From MFD01213-c1 sp963704405 (lineage in GTDB: Bacteria; Planctomycetota; Phycisphaerae; Tepidisphaerales; Tepidisphaeraceae), in contig OY969903.1 in the NCBI GenBank assembly GCA_963704405.1, forward strand, positions 4,154,001 through 4,218,000: a DNA stretch of 64,000 nt, in the 5' to 3' direction. Positions within the stretch are counted from its first letter, which is position 1. The number at the start of each line of letters is the position of its first letter. The notes below the pieces were generated by a model. That model saw only the letters and a program-made list of their open reading frames with translations. It had not been told where the DNA came from and did not search any database. Below are positions 37,650 to 46,497 of this stretch, piece by piece. The translations under genes were made by a program, and so were the position numbers.

Positions 37650-38069
37650 ATGAAAAATAATCCATTGGTTCGTGAAACGATTTCCACGCGTCAGCGAAAT
37701 GAAATGATCAATATTACCACGCGCGTGCAGCGCGCCGTGACGGATATCAAGATCCGCAGCGGCATGGTGATCGCCTATTGTCCGCATACGACGGCGGCCC
37801 TGACCATTAACGAGAACGCCGATCCTGATGTGCAGCATGATCTGTTGAAGAAGCTGGCGGAACTGGTGCCCCCGCTCGAGACGTATTACGACCATGCTGA
37901 AGGAAACAGCGACAGCCACGTAAAGACGGCGTGTGTAGGGAACAGCTCAACGATCCTGGTGGAAGACGGAAAGCTGATGCTGGGGCCCTGGCAGGGAATT
38001 TTTCTGTGCGAATTCGACGGGCCCCGGGAACGGCAGGTTTGGATTAAGGCGGTGGGATTTGGGGATTAA
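37650..38069 (+). CDS. yjbQ: YjbQ/UPF0047 family protein
   Basis: 139 residues, the normal UPF0047 length. Conserved residues: PHTTAALTINENADPDVQHDLL (His, Glu and Asp of the metal-binding face) and DHAEGNSDSHVKTACVG, followed by LGPWQGIFLCEFDGPRERQVWI. Family members have secondary thiamine-phosphate synthase activity in vitro, but their main role is unsettled. Start GATGAGATG: ATG 37650 follows GGAGATGATGAG. No obvious functional link to its neighbours. Confidence 0.9.
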   Translation: MKNNPLVRETISTRQRNEMINITTRVQRAVTDIKIRSGMVIAYCPHTTAALTINENADPDVQHDLLKKLAELVPPLETYYDHAEGNSDSHVKTACVGNSSTILVEDGKLMLGPWQGIFLCEFDGPRERQVWIKAVGFGD

Positions 38070-38100
38070 ATCTGAATGGCGGATATTCAAATTCCATTCT

Positions 38101-39411
38101 CTATTCATGCCGGAGCGCTTCAATCGGATTCATCCGTGCCGCAATAACAGCCGGATATAAGCCGAACCCTATCCCAATCGCCCCGCTGATTAGAAAGCTG
38201 CCAACGACAGACCAAGTGGTTATTGCGGTTGGATAGTCGGCCCCGCCGAGATAATGAACGACGATGGGGAGCGCGATCGCGACACCCATTCCGAGGGAGA
38301 TGCCGAGCAGACCGCCGGTGATAGAGATGAGGGTGGTTTCAATGAGGAACTGAAGCGTGATGTGGCGGCGCTTGGCACCCAGCGCCCGGCGGATGCCGAT
38401 TTCCTTGGTTCGCTCCGTCACTGTGGCCAGCATGATGTTCATGATACCGATGCCGCCGACGACGAGAGAAAAGCTGGCAATGCCGACGAGGATGAAGTTG
38501 AACATGCGCTGCTGCTGCTCGGCGGCGCGGAGAATCTGGATGGGGGCTTTCACTTCATAGTCCACATTGTCGCCGTGGCTGCTTTTTATGATGTGTTCGG
38601 CTTCAGCCGCCACGCGCTCCACATTTTCAATGCTGTCGGCCTGCAGCCAGATTTCGCTCAGCTCGATATTTTTAATTTCGCGGCTGCCTGCCTGAACATT
38701 AAAGATCGTATCCCCAAACTGCTGCGACGCAGTAGACATGGGAAAGTAAGCGCACTTGTCGGGATCGAGCTGCACCATTGATGCGCCTTCGCTGCCGACT
38801 CGAAGGCCGGTGGGATCGAGTACGCCAATCACCGTCAACAGCAGCGCGCTGCGGCCGGCAACACCGACGGTAACCTGTTCGCCGAGAGGATCTTGATACG
38901 GAAAAAGTTGCTCGGCAATGCTGGCGCCCAGGACGCAGACCGGGGCGTTGTTGTCGTAATCCAGGCGGGTGAAGAAGCGGCCGCGATTCATCGGCAGATG
39001 AATGACGTCCACTGCTTCGGGCACAGTGGCAATGGCGTTCTTGCCGGCCTGGATATCGCCGTGCGTGATTTTTTGCTCGGTATTGCGGATCGGAATGACA
39101 TTCACCAAATGCGGCAATAGTTTCACCCGTTCCAGATCGATCCGCTTCAAACCGTAATCGAGCATGCGCGATGTCCGCTGTGAAGCCTGGCTGCTCTGGG
39201 GCGGCGGCATCGAACGAAGCAGAATATTGCGAGCGCCCAGCTGGGCCAGTTGCTCCAGGGCGGCTCGCTTGGTCCCTTCACCGATCGCGACCATGACAAT
39301 CACCGCCAGCACACCAATGATGATGCCAAGCGCGGTCAGCAGGCTGCGCAGTTTGTGCAGGCTGAGATTTTTCAGGCCAAGGAAGAAGGTTTCGAAAAGG
39401 AATGTGAACAT
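38101..39411 (-). CDS. MacB/FtsX-like ABC transporter permease
   Basis: 436 residues. N-terminal helix (LRSLLTALGIIIGVLAVIVMVAIG, ~22-45), a periplasmic MacB-type domain (~46-305), then three C-terminal helices of the FtsX fold, including FNFILVGIASFSLVVGGIGIMNIM and the TERTKEIGIRRALGAKRRHI coupling loop. Such permeases export lipoproteins, peptides or antibiotics with a partner ATPase, which is not adjacent here. Ends at IEALRHE, the typical finish. It converges on the yjbQ gene. Confidence 0.9.
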   Translation of the reverse strand: MFTFLFETFFLGLKNLSLHKLRSLLTALGIIIGVLAVIVMVAIGEGTKRAALEQLAQLGARNILLRSMPPPQSSQASQRTSRMLDYGLKRIDLERVKLLPHLVNVIPIRNTEQKITHGDIQAGKNAIATVPEAVDVIHLPMNRGRFFTRLDYDNNAPVCVLGASIAEQLFPYQDPLGEQVTVGVAGRSALLLTVIGVLDPTGLRVGSEGASMVQLDPDKCAYFPMSTASQQFGDTIFNVQAGSREIKNIELSEIWLQADSIENVERVAAEAEHIIKSSHGDNVDYEVKAPIQILRAAEQQQRMFNFILVGIASFSLVVGGIGIMNIMLATVTERTKEIGIRRALGAKRRHITLQFLIETTLISITGGLLGISLGMGVAIALPIVVHYLGGADYPTAITTWSVVGSFLISGAIGIGFGLYPAVIAARMNPIEALRHE

Positions 39412-39588
39412 TAAAAGACTCTCTGCGGGTTCGGACGTTCGATCTATAGTAGTCTGGCTGGCGAGATGCGTTGTGGATCGGGTATTTCGAAATCAGCGCA
39501 GTCGCATCTGGCTCTTTCTGCCTTACATAATTGGGAAGACGCGACCAGACGGCCAGAGGAAATTGATGGCGGAAAAAGGTCCGAATTC

Positions 39589-40242
39589 ATGATGAACTGG
39601 GCGATTGTTGTAACACTCATCCGCCTGATGCTGCTGCCGGTGTTTCTGGCTGCGCTGGTAATGGCGTCGCAGGTTCATGCGGCGTCGGCCGCCGATACCG
39701 CCGTGGCACAGGATCGATATCGCTGGGCCGCGCTGGGGATTTTTGCGGTGATGGCTGCGACGGACAAGCTGGACGGTTATCTCGCCCGGCGATTCAATCA
39801 AATCACGCGGCTGGGGACGTTGCTCGACCCGGCCGCCGACAAATTGCTGGTCGCCTGCTCGCTGGTGCTCCTGTGTTTTCCCAGATTCGCGCCCCGAGGG
39901 TTTGTGATTCCATGGCCGATAACGCTCGGCGCTTACCTGAAAGACGCAGGGGTGATGATTGGGATATCGGTTGTTTACGCCCGCCTCGGGCATGTGGAAC
40001 TGAATGCCCGGCCATCGGGAAAGATCAGCACCGCGGTGCAACTTGCATTGGTGATCGCCACGCTCGTTGCACCGGACCTGCTGCGCGCGTCGCCCGCGCT
40101 GACGGGAACATTGCTCTGGTCGCTCTGGTGGGCGACAGTCATCACCTCCGCCATCGCAGGATGCGATTACACACGCGAAGGGGCGCGGCAGCTTCGCGCG
40201 GCCTCTGGTTCCTTCCCCCCGGCAGTCCGGGAGAGGGCGTAA
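39589..40242 (+). CDS. pgsA: CDP-alcohol phosphatidyltransferase (PgsA-like)
   Basis: ~217-residue membrane enzyme, probably making phosphatidylglycerophosphate from CDP-diacylglycerol. The family motif D-G-x2-A-R-x8-G-x3-D-x3-D is complete in DKLDGYLARRFNQITRLGTLLDPAADK. ATG 39589 gives MMNWAIVVTLIRL, the usual PgsA start, with GGAAAAAGG upstream. A long loop at ~25-45 (HAASAADTAVAQ) between the first helices is unusual. A second PgsA-type gene lies at 46498. The last ~15 residues run into a repeat-like hairpin (40203-40250) and may be acquired sequence. Confidence 0.85.
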   Translation: MMNWAIVVTLIRLMLLPVFLAALVMASQVHAASAADTAVAQDRYRWAALGIFAVMAATDKLDGYLARRFNQITRLGTLLDPAADKLLVACSLVLLCFPRFAPRGFVIPWPITLGAYLKDAGVMIGISVVYARLGHVELNARPSGKISTAVQLALVIATLVAPDLLRASPALTGTLLWSLWWATVITSAIAGCDYTREGARQLRAASGSFPPAVRERA

Positions 40243-40250
40243 GAGCCACA
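40203..40250. repeat. Single-hairpin relative of the dispersed repeat
   Basis: GGTTCCTTCCCCCCGGCAGTCCGGGAGAGGGCG-type hairpin (CCCGG/CCGGG) at the very end of the PgsA-like gene, resembling half of the composite repeats at 23450, 33548 and 51431. A similar half is at 47668-47706. It appears to have entered or extended the coding end. Confidence 0.5.
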
Positions 40251-40361
40251 TGCGTTTGCCCTGCCCGCCTCGCCCGATCAAACATCATGATGCCTCTGCT
40301 CGCTATCCCGCATACAATAGAGAGCGCCCAAAGTTGTGCGCTAGTTCGCAGAGGAGCATCC

Positions 40362-41591
40362 ATGCCGTTTGCGTCGATTGCAGAATGTATCGAAGACCTC
40401 AAGGCCGGGAAGATGGTCGTCCTGGTGGACGATGAAGATCGGGAGAACGAAGGCGACCTGGTCATCGCCGCCGAGAAGATCACTCCGGCGGCGATCAACT
40501 TCATGGTTACGCACGCCCGCGGCGTTGTCTGTCTCGCCCTCACCGCCGAGCAGTGCGACAAGCTGCAACTTCATCCGCAGGTCGATGTGAATACGGCGCA
40601 GATGGGCACGGCATTCACCGTTACCGTTGACGCCAACGCCAAGTTTGGTGTGACCACGGGCGTCAGCGCCAAGGATCGGGCCAAGACGATCGAGGTGGCG
40701 ATCGCGGAAGATGCGCAGCCGCAGGACCTGCTGCGGCCGGGGCATATCAATCCGCTCAAATGCCGCGATGGAGGCGTCCTGGTTCGTGCTGGGCAAACCG
40801 AAGGAAGCGTGGATCTCTCCCGATTAGCCGGGCTGAAGCCGGCGGCGGTGATTTGCGAGATCATGCGCGAAGACGGTGAAATGGCCCGCCGACCGGAACT
40901 GGAAGCATTCTGCACAAAATACGATCTGAAGATGTGCACAATCGCCGACCTGATCAGCTATCGGCTCAAGCGCGAGCAGTTCGTCAAACGCATCGAATCC
41001 ATAACCCTGCCGACCACATGGGGCGTATTCACGCTGCATGCGTATCAAAGCGCCGTCGATCCTCAGCCGCACCTGGCGGTGTGCAAAGGCGGCGTGGGTG
41101 ATCTCGATCCGCAGGGCAAGGCGATTCCACATCCCGAGCCGGTTCTGGTTCGCGTTCATAGCGAATGCCTTACCGGAGATGTCTTCGGCTCAACGCGATG
41201 CGACTGTGGGCCGCAGCTTTCCACGGCGATGGAAATGATCGAGCGCGAAGGCAAAGGCGTTTTGCTCTATCTCCGGCAGGAAGGCCGCGGAATCGGTCTG
41301 GCGAACAAACTCCACGCCTACGCATTGCAGGATCGCGGCTTCGATACCGTCGAAGCCAACCAGCGCCTCGGCCTGCCCATCGACAAGCGAGATTACGGCA
41401 TAGGCAGCCAAATCCTGCGCGATCTCGGACTAACCAAACTGCGCATCATGACCAACAATCCAAAGAAAATTTACGGCATCGACGGATACGGCCTTCAGGT
41501 TGTAGAGGAAGTGCCGGTTCGAATTCCGCCAGGCGAGCATAATAAAAAATATCTGGAAACGAAGAAATCGAAGATGGGGCACCATCTGTAA
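40362..41591 (+). CDS. ribBA: RibBA: DHBP synthase / GTP cyclohydrolase II
   Basis: Bifunctional riboflavin enzyme of 409 residues. The N-terminal half (~1-205) converts ribulose 5-phosphate to the 4-carbon unit: VDDEDRENEGDLVIAAE carries the acidic loop, and DLLRPGHINPLKCRDGG is conserved. The C-terminal half opens the GTP ring; zinc cysteines are in SECLTGDVFGSTRCDCGPQL and the arginine nucleophile region in LYLRQEGRGIGL. ATG 40362 follows GCAGAGGAGCATCC. The frame runs open far upstream, but those residues are a shadow of the PgsA-like gene. No FMN riboswitch was recognised upstream. Confidence 0.95.
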   Translation: MPFASIAECIEDLKAGKMVVLVDDEDRENEGDLVIAAEKITPAAINFMVTHARGVVCLALTAEQCDKLQLHPQVDVNTAQMGTAFTVTVDANAKFGVTTGVSAKDRAKTIEVAIAEDAQPQDLLRPGHINPLKCRDGGVLVRAGQTEGSVDLSRLAGLKPAAVICEIMREDGEMARRPELEAFCTKYDLKMCTIADLISYRLKREQFVKRIESITLPTTWGVFTLHAYQSAVDPQPHLAVCKGGVGDLDPQGKAIPHPEPVLVRVHSECLTGDVFGSTRCDCGPQLSTAMEMIEREGKGVLLYLRQEGRGIGLANKLHAYALQDRGFDTVEANQRLGLPIDKRDYGIGSQILRDLGLTKLRIMTNNPKKIYGIDGYGLQVVEEVPVRIPPGEHNKKYLETKKSKMGHHL

Positions 41592-42434
41592 GTGAAGGGA
41601 CTTTGCGGATTGTCCTCTTGATGAAGTGCTCCGAAGGATTTTGATGCAATTACCGCTTTGATGGCGAGAGGTCCTTCGGAATGCTTCAAATTGCCTCAAA
41701 ATGACAGTTGCACCTGAAGTAAATAGCGTGGACATCTGATCCATATCGAACACCATCAGATGGACGAGCCACCTCAACTCCCTTGCACATCTTGCGAAGG
41801 TGTTCGTCGCTGGAACTTCGGGGCGGCGTTGAATATGGCAAGAGAGGAACAGAAAGAAAAAGACGAAGACCAATCACAGCCGCAGGGGCTGCTGCCCCCG
41901 CACCCCCGCTCAGAGGGGAATTGAGATAAGAGGGAATGTGTAAAAGGACCGCTGCGCGGGCAAGTGAGCTGTAGCCGGGGCGGAACCGGTTCTTACTCTC
42001 GCCGTGCCACAGTTTCCGCCCCAGCGTCCCCACCTCCTGGGCAGGGCACGCCCCCTGTGGCAGTTGTACACGGATGATTTTGTGGCGGGACGCCGGGCCT
42101 TCTACTTCCGATGATTGCGGACGATTGGAGTCGAACGAACGAAAGCGATGGATGAGTGGTGCCATGAAATGGCAGGCGAGGCGATGAAATGGCGGGCAGC
42201 GAGAAATGGCGATACGCGCCGTGGGCGGCTCTTTGACGGCTTTCCGGCGCGGCTGCGCCGGCAAGTTTTCTTTGCAGTTCTCCTCCCTCTGCGCAACTGG
42301 GGGCGTGCCTTGCCCAGGAGGTGGGGACGCTGGGGCGGAAACTGTGGCACGGCGAGAGTAAGAACCGTGGACTTCCCCACGAATGGTGGGCGCTGCGGAG
42401 GGCAGGATAAGATGCCTGCCCCAAGGAGCAAATC

Positions 42435-42716
42435 ATGTCCAGAAGGAAGTTTACACGTGAGTTCAAGCTGTCGGCGGTTCAACTGGTGAACGGGCAGGGC
42501 TATTCGATCGTCGATGCGGCCAAGAGCCTGGGAGTGGATCCCAGCAGTGTCCGGGGCTGGATCGAGAAGTTTTCGACCGAGCCGGGCATTGGGCCAAGCG
42601 GTGAAGGGGCGTTGGCGGCTGAGTTGCGTCAGCTGCGCAAGGAGAACGCGCGGCTGGTGATGGAGCGTGACATTTTAAAAAAAGCGGCGGCGTTCTTTGC
42701 AAAGGAGCAGATGTGA
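42435..42716 (+). CDS. IS3-family transposase OrfA
   Basis: 93 residues: helix-turn-helix DNA-binding region (KFTREFKLSAVQLV.. GYSIVDAAKSLGVDPSSVRGWI) and a leucine-zipper-like C-terminus (LRQLRKENARLVMERDILKKA). It binds the IS ends. An A7 run at 42677-42683 in frame as TTA AAA AAA G is the classic IS3 slippery site; a -1 shift there enters the OrfB frame, which is open from that point, allowing an OrfAB fusion. Ends 4 bases into OrfB (GTGA). Confidence 0.95.
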   Translation: MSRRKFTREFKLSAVQLVNGQGYSIVDAAKSLGVDPSSVRGWIEKFSTEPGIGPSGEGALAAELRQLRKENARLVMERDILKKAAAFFAKEQM

Positions 42717-43573
42717 AGTTCGCTTTCATCCAAGACTCTTTGAGTGAGTATGCGGTGGAGGTCTGCTGCTGTGTGCTGGAAGTGAGCCGCTCGGGTTACT
42801 ACGCCTGGCGGGATCGGCCGGCCAGCCCGCGAGCCCTTCGCCAGGAGCAACTGACTGAGAAGATCAAGACCGTGCATGAACAGAACCGCCGGGTGTACGG
42901 CAGCCCGAGGGTCTGTCAGGCGCTGATCGCTCAGGGTGAAAAGGTGAGCGAGAACACCGTGGCCAAACTGATGAAGCAGCGGGACATCCGGGCCAAAAGC
43001 AAAAGGAAGTTCGTGCCAGCCACCACCGACAGCGCTCATGCCAACCCGGTGGCGGGTAACGTGCTGGACCGGCAGTTCACCGCTGACTTGCCCAATCAGA
43101 AATGGGCAGTGGATATTACATATATTCCCACTGATGAAGGCTGGCTGTATCTGGCGGGCGTGATCGACTTATGCAGCCGATTGATCGTCGGCTGGTCGAT
43201 GGCTGAGCATATGAAGACGGAGTTGGTGAGTGACGCGTTGAAGATGGCCCTGGCCCGGCGAAACCCCGCCGGCTCATTGATCCATCACAGCGACCGGGGC
43301 GTTCAGTACAGCTGCGAGGATTACCTGCACCTGCTGGAATCGCATAACATGCAGCCGAGCATGAGCCGAAAGGGAGACTGCTGGGACAATGCGGCGATGG
43401 AGAGCTTCTGGGCCACGCTCAAGACCGAGCTGGTGCATCATGAGCACTACGCCACCCAAGAGCAGGCCCGAGCGTCGATCTTTGAGTACATCGAGGTGTT
43501 TTACAATCGCAAACGACTGCACAGTTCGTTAGGCTATCTCAGCCCCGAAGCGTTCGAGGCGAGCCTGAATTAG
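42713..43573 (+). CDS. IS3-family transposase OrfB (DDE integrase)
   Basis: 286-residue rve-type integrase. The catalytic triad is D134 (WAVDITYIPT), D194 (HHSDRGVQY) and E230 (DNAAMESFWATLKTE), with the D59D35E spacing of IS3 elements. An N-terminal HTH_21-type region (RRVYGSPRVCQAL) precedes it. GTG 42713 overlaps the OrfA stop; the functional transposase is probably the OrfAB fusion made by -1 frameshifting at 42677-42683. No internal damage. Confidence 0.96.
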   Translation: MKFAFIQDSLSEYAVEVCCCVLEVSRSGYYAWRDRPASPRALRQEQLTEKIKTVHEQNRRVYGSPRVCQALIAQGEKVSENTVAKLMKQRDIRAKSKRKFVPATTDSAHANPVAGNVLDRQFTADLPNQKWAVDITYIPTDEGWLYLAGVIDLCSRLIVGWSMAEHMKTELVSDALKMALARRNPAGSLIHHSDRGVQYSCEDYLHLLESHNMQPSMSRKGDCWDNAAMESFWATLKTELVHHEHYATQEQARASIFEYIEVFYNRKRLHSSLGYLSPEAFEASLN

Positions 43574-44081
43574 TCATCCCGCAGCGCCCACCATTCGTGG
43601 GGAAGTCCACCGGTTCCGCCCCAGCTATAACTCCACCGCCCGCGCAGCGGTCCTTTTACCCTTCCCTCTTATCTCAATTCCCCTCTGAGCGGGGGTGCGG
43701 GGGCAGCAGCCCCTGCGGCTGTGATTTGTCTCCGTCTTTGTTTTCACTCTTACACCATATTCAACGCCCCTGGATATACCATTGGACTAACAATCACTCT
43801 CACTAAGATATGATGTATAGAACAACGAGCCGAAACGCCCATGCTACGATCACACCCTAAATTGACAAACTATTGACCAAAAATGGCATTGGCCTGGATT
43901 TGTCCGTCGATACGATTCCCTCCACATCGGGAGGATGAGCATTCAGTCGAATGCCCGAATCCCAAATTCATTTCTTTGTCAGTCAATTTCGTTATTGAAG
44001 CCGCTCAGCGCCGGGAAAAAAGGGTCTGCGTCGGCCACCAGTCGCGGAGCTGCACATCTCTTTAAAGGCGGAGGATCACGC

Positions 44082-44918
44082 ATGCTTTCCAGCAAGTCGA
44101 TCAAGCATCTTGGCATCGGAGCATTGGCCCTTTTTCTGGCCTCGTCGACAGCGTCGGCGGATATTGTCGCCACCATCCAGGGCGCAAAGCCCGGCACCAC
44201 TGTGAATGTTTCCGGGACCTACACCGTCGGTACGAAAATCAAAGTGCCCACCGGCGTCACCATCGCCGGCCCGGCGACGTTTCATTTCACAGACGGCTCC
44301 AATGACGGGTTCGCGGTTGCAACCGGCAACACCAACGATGTTTTCAAAAGTATCACCGTCACTGGCGCCAATCATGGCTTCATCATCGCCGGCGGTGGAT
44401 GCACCATCACCAACTGCACCGCGACGGGCAATCATAACAGCGGTTTTGAAATTTCCGGTTCCAAGGCGATCAATAACGTCTTCAGCGGCTGCCTCTCCTT
44501 CGGCAACCACGACGCCACCGGGGGCAATGCCGACGGCTTCGCCGCCAAGAATGGCACCGGCGCCGGCAACAAATTCAGCAACTGCACTGCCCACGATAAC
44601 TCCGACGACGGTTGGGACTGGTACGGCGCGCTTAGCCCGATCACGGTCACCAACTCCTTCTCCTACAACGAAGGCGCCGCCGGCGGTGTTACCGGCAACG
44701 GTGATGGTTTCAAAATGGGCGCACACAACGGCATCCATGTGACCCATTCCTACACAAGCTGCGTCGCCCACGACAACACCCACGGCGACAGCGGCCGCGG
44801 CTTTAACCAAAATGGGAACACAGCCGTCATCACACTGACAACCTGCCATAGCTACAACAATAAGAAGGTAGACGTACTCACCGGAGATAAGCTGATCAAC
44901 TGCACGATGCAGCAGTAA
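44082..44918 (+). CDS. Secreted pectate lyase, PL9-like
   Basis: ~278-residue right-handed parallel beta-helix. Signal peptide from ATG 44082 (MLSSKSIKHLGIGALALFLASSTASA), with GGCGGAGG 8 bases before the start. The segments NCTAHDNSDDGWDWYGALSPITVTNS and GNGDGFKMGAHNG match PL9 lyases, where the aspartates bind calcium. PL9 cleaves polygalacturonate by beta-elimination. It is shorter than many PL9 enzymes, whose catalytic helix is ~350 residues, so assignment to the exact family is moderate. Ends at a strong terminator. Possibly related to the GH28 locus at 56-63 kb. Confidence 0.8.
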   Translation: MLSSKSIKHLGIGALALFLASSTASADIVATIQGAKPGTTVNVSGTYTVGTKIKVPTGVTIAGPATFHFTDGSNDGFAVATGNTNDVFKSITVTGANHGFIIAGGGCTITNCTATGNHNSGFEISGSKAINNVFSGCLSFGNHDATGGNADGFAAKNGTGAGNKFSNCTAHDNSDDGWDWYGALSPITVTNSFSYNEGAAGGVTGNGDGFKMGAHNGIHVTHSYTSCVAHDNTHGDSGRGFNQNGNTAVITLTTCHSYNNKKVDVLTGDKLINCTMQQ

Positions 44919-44949
44919 GGCCAGGAAAAGTCACATACAGATACATACA

Positions 44950-44991
44950 AAGCGGAGGATGCAACCGGCGATTCGGTTGTGTCCTCCGCTT
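44950..44991 (+). terminator. Intrinsic terminator of the pectate lyase gene
   Basis: AAGCGGAGGA (44950-44959) pairs with TCCTCCGCTT (44982-44991), with inner AACCG/CGGTT, followed by TGTTTATT. Strong stem with a U-rich end. Confidence 0.9.
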
Positions 44992-45195
44992 GTTTATTGC
45001 CTGGGTCTTAAAGTCGCGCCGGCGGCGAGACGCCTGTACGGCTTGAGGCATCAAGTCTGAAAAATTCACGGTGAACGAAGGGCGAATGTCGGGCTATGTC
45101 CCAAAATATCCGGCTTTTTTGGCGCTTACCTGAATGCACTTGCGCCTTGGGGTTTGGCTGCATCAGCAATTTGCCCGCGCCAGTTATTCTCCGTT

Positions 45196-45684
45196 TTATG
45201 CCGGAACTGCCTTCCCCCACGCCGCTGCCCATTCATCCGCCGCGCTGAGTGAACGCTGGGCGGTGATGACCACAACCGCGCCGATGGCAGTTGCGATGCC
45301 GATGAACATCCATTGGTTTGTCGTCGTCGTGGCGCCATCGATGACAGTAGACGTCGCCGTCGAAGCAACGGTCGTGTCATCGGTTGTCGAATCCGTCGTA
45401 TCAGACCAGGCCTGAAACCCGCCGGCGGCCAGCCGGCTGTGAAAGATGAAGACAGAGACGGCGACAATGATGACCGCCGCAATCGCGGTGAAGACACGAT
45501 TCCATCGATTCGCGCGTGACAGAGCCGCAAGCGTGGGTGTCACCGCCGGCGCTTCGGCGAACCGGGCAGCGTTTGCAATCGCCGCTGCGGCCAGGTCGAA
45601 TGAAATTGCAGGCTCGGCCCGATCCTTCATCGCCTGGCGTAAAAGTGCATCCAAGCCATCGGGGTTCAACTGCTCATCGTTCAT
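45196..45684 (-). CDS. Small membrane protein paired with ECF sigma factor, possible anti-sigma
   Basis: 162 residues: N-terminal cytoplasmic part (MNDEQLNPDGLDALLRQAMK, Ala-rich helix), a transmembrane helix WNRVFTAIAAVIIVAVSVFIF (~59-79), a Thr/Ser/Asp-rich extracytoplasmic part and a second hydrophobic stretch WMFIGIATAIGAVVVIT. ATG 45684 overlaps the sigma factor stop by four bases (ATGA), so the two are coupled. The position and form fit an anti-sigma or membrane tether, but no zinc-finger (ZAS) motif is present. Inferred role only. Confidence 0.75.
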   Translation of the reverse strand: MNDEQLNPDGLDALLRQAMKDRAEPAISFDLAAAAIANAARFAEAPAVTPTLAALSRANRWNRVFTAIAAVIIVAVSVFIFHSRLAAGGFQAWSDTTDSTTDDTTVASTATSTVIDGATTTTNQWMFIGIATAIGAVVVITAQRSLSAADEWAAAWGKAVPA

Positions 45685-46211
45685 GGATACACCTCCTGTC
45701 GCGACAGGATTTCTTTCAGACGTTCTCTTGCGCGAAATAATAGCGTTTTCACAGTGCCGACCGGGCATTCCATCACCGCCGCGATCTGTTCCAGCGGCCA
45801 TTCCCGGCGATAATACAATTCCACCGCTGAAGCCTGACGGGGGTCCAACCGGTCCACCGCCGCCCAGATCATCGATGCCGTCTCGGCTCGTTCGGCATCC
45901 TGCATCGGGCCCGGCGCGTCCGAGGCGGCTTGCTCCTGGGGCAATTCCGCAGTTACCTGTTTCTTTCGCCGGGTGCGGGCTTTGACGATCACGCGATATG
46001 CAATTCGATACACCCAGGTGCTCAGCTCCGCCCGGGCTTCAAAGCGTGGCAGCGCACGGTAAACGGCGGTGAACGCCTCCGACGCCGCATCATCAAGATC
46101 AGGCCCGCGCAAACCCAGCGATTGACCGAGCCCCAGCACAATGCGCTGATGCTGAGCCACCAGTTGGGCAAACGCCTGCGCATCCTGCTGTCTAAGCCGA
46201 TCCAGGTCCAC
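45681..46211 (-). CDS. ECF-type RNA polymerase sigma factor
   Basis: 176 residues. Region 2 at ~15-85 (FAQLVAQHQRIVLGLGQSLG .. AFTAVYRALPRFEARAELSTWVYRIAYRVIVKARTRR) for -10 recognition and core binding; region 4 at ~120-170 (LDPRQASAVELYYRREWPLEQIAAVMECPVGTVKTLLFRARERLKEIL) with the helix-turn-helix for -35 recognition. It is cotranscribed with the membrane protein at 45196-45684, which overlaps its stop. Target genes unknown. Confidence 0.93.
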   Translation of the reverse strand: MDLDRLRQQDAQAFAQLVAQHQRIVLGLGQSLGLRGPDLDDAASEAFTAVYRALPRFEARAELSTWVYRIAYRVIVKARTRRKKQVTAELPQEQAASDAPGPMQDAERAETASMIWAAVDRLDPRQASAVELYYRREWPLEQIAAVMECPVGTVKTLLFRARERLKEILSRQEVYP

Positions 46212-46497
46212 ACGGCCTCTCGTCGATCTTCTGCCAGCCCCCTGTTAGTGCCATCCCGCATCCCGGCGGTTTCAGATCAATCGCAGAATTGTCATGCAAT
46301 GCAAACTAAGGCAAATGCGGGGTTTCCAGTGATTGGGAGCATTGTACGTCTGAAATCATGCAGGGCCTAACGTTCTTTTACTGTGCATTTTTGAAGCACC
46401 TGCCTCTGACCCTTCGCCTTTAATTCCGGCAGATTGGACGAGACTAAAACCCACTGCTCGCGATGGCTCCTCCTAAGCACTACAATCGCCCGGATCA

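Larger units (their letters stand above)
42368..43609 (+). mobile_element. IS3-family insertion sequence, complete
   Basis: 1242 bases starting TGGACTTCCCC and ending GGGGAAGTCCA. Terminal inverted repeats of 31 bases (42368-42398 and 43579-43609) are perfect. The CCG on the left (42365-42367) and right (43610-43612) is a 3-base target duplication. It carries two overlapping transposase frames. All parts are intact, so it is probably active or recent. It sits in the right arm of element E1. Confidence 0.95.
41824..43775. repeat. Long inverted-repeat element E1, interrupted by an IS
   Basis: Left arm ~41824-42058 and right arm 42297-42367 plus 43610-43775 are inverted copies of ~235 bases, with about 90-95% pairing by eye. 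The ends are GGCGTTGAATATGG and CCATATTCAACGCC. A ~235-base spacer separates the arms. The right arm is split by the IS3-family insertion 42368-43609. The first ~75 bases (through CCGCAGGGGCTGCTGCCCC) also match element E2 at 55921-56102. It fills all non-IS sequence between ribBA and the PL9 gene and carries no credible gene. Confidence 0.85.

Noticed and set aside
39873..40361. Upstream extension of the ribBA frame
   Set aside because: The residues mirror the PgsA-like gene in another frame; RibBA homology begins at MPFASIAEC and a ribosome site precedes ATG 40362.
40243..40361. FMN riboswitch before ribBA
   Set aside because: None of the conserved riboswitch blocks were seen in the 120-base gap.
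41686..42489. Several open frames of 120-190 codons in element E1
   Set aside because: They lie in inverted-repeat DNA, appear on both strands and have repeat-like composition without domains or ribosome sites.
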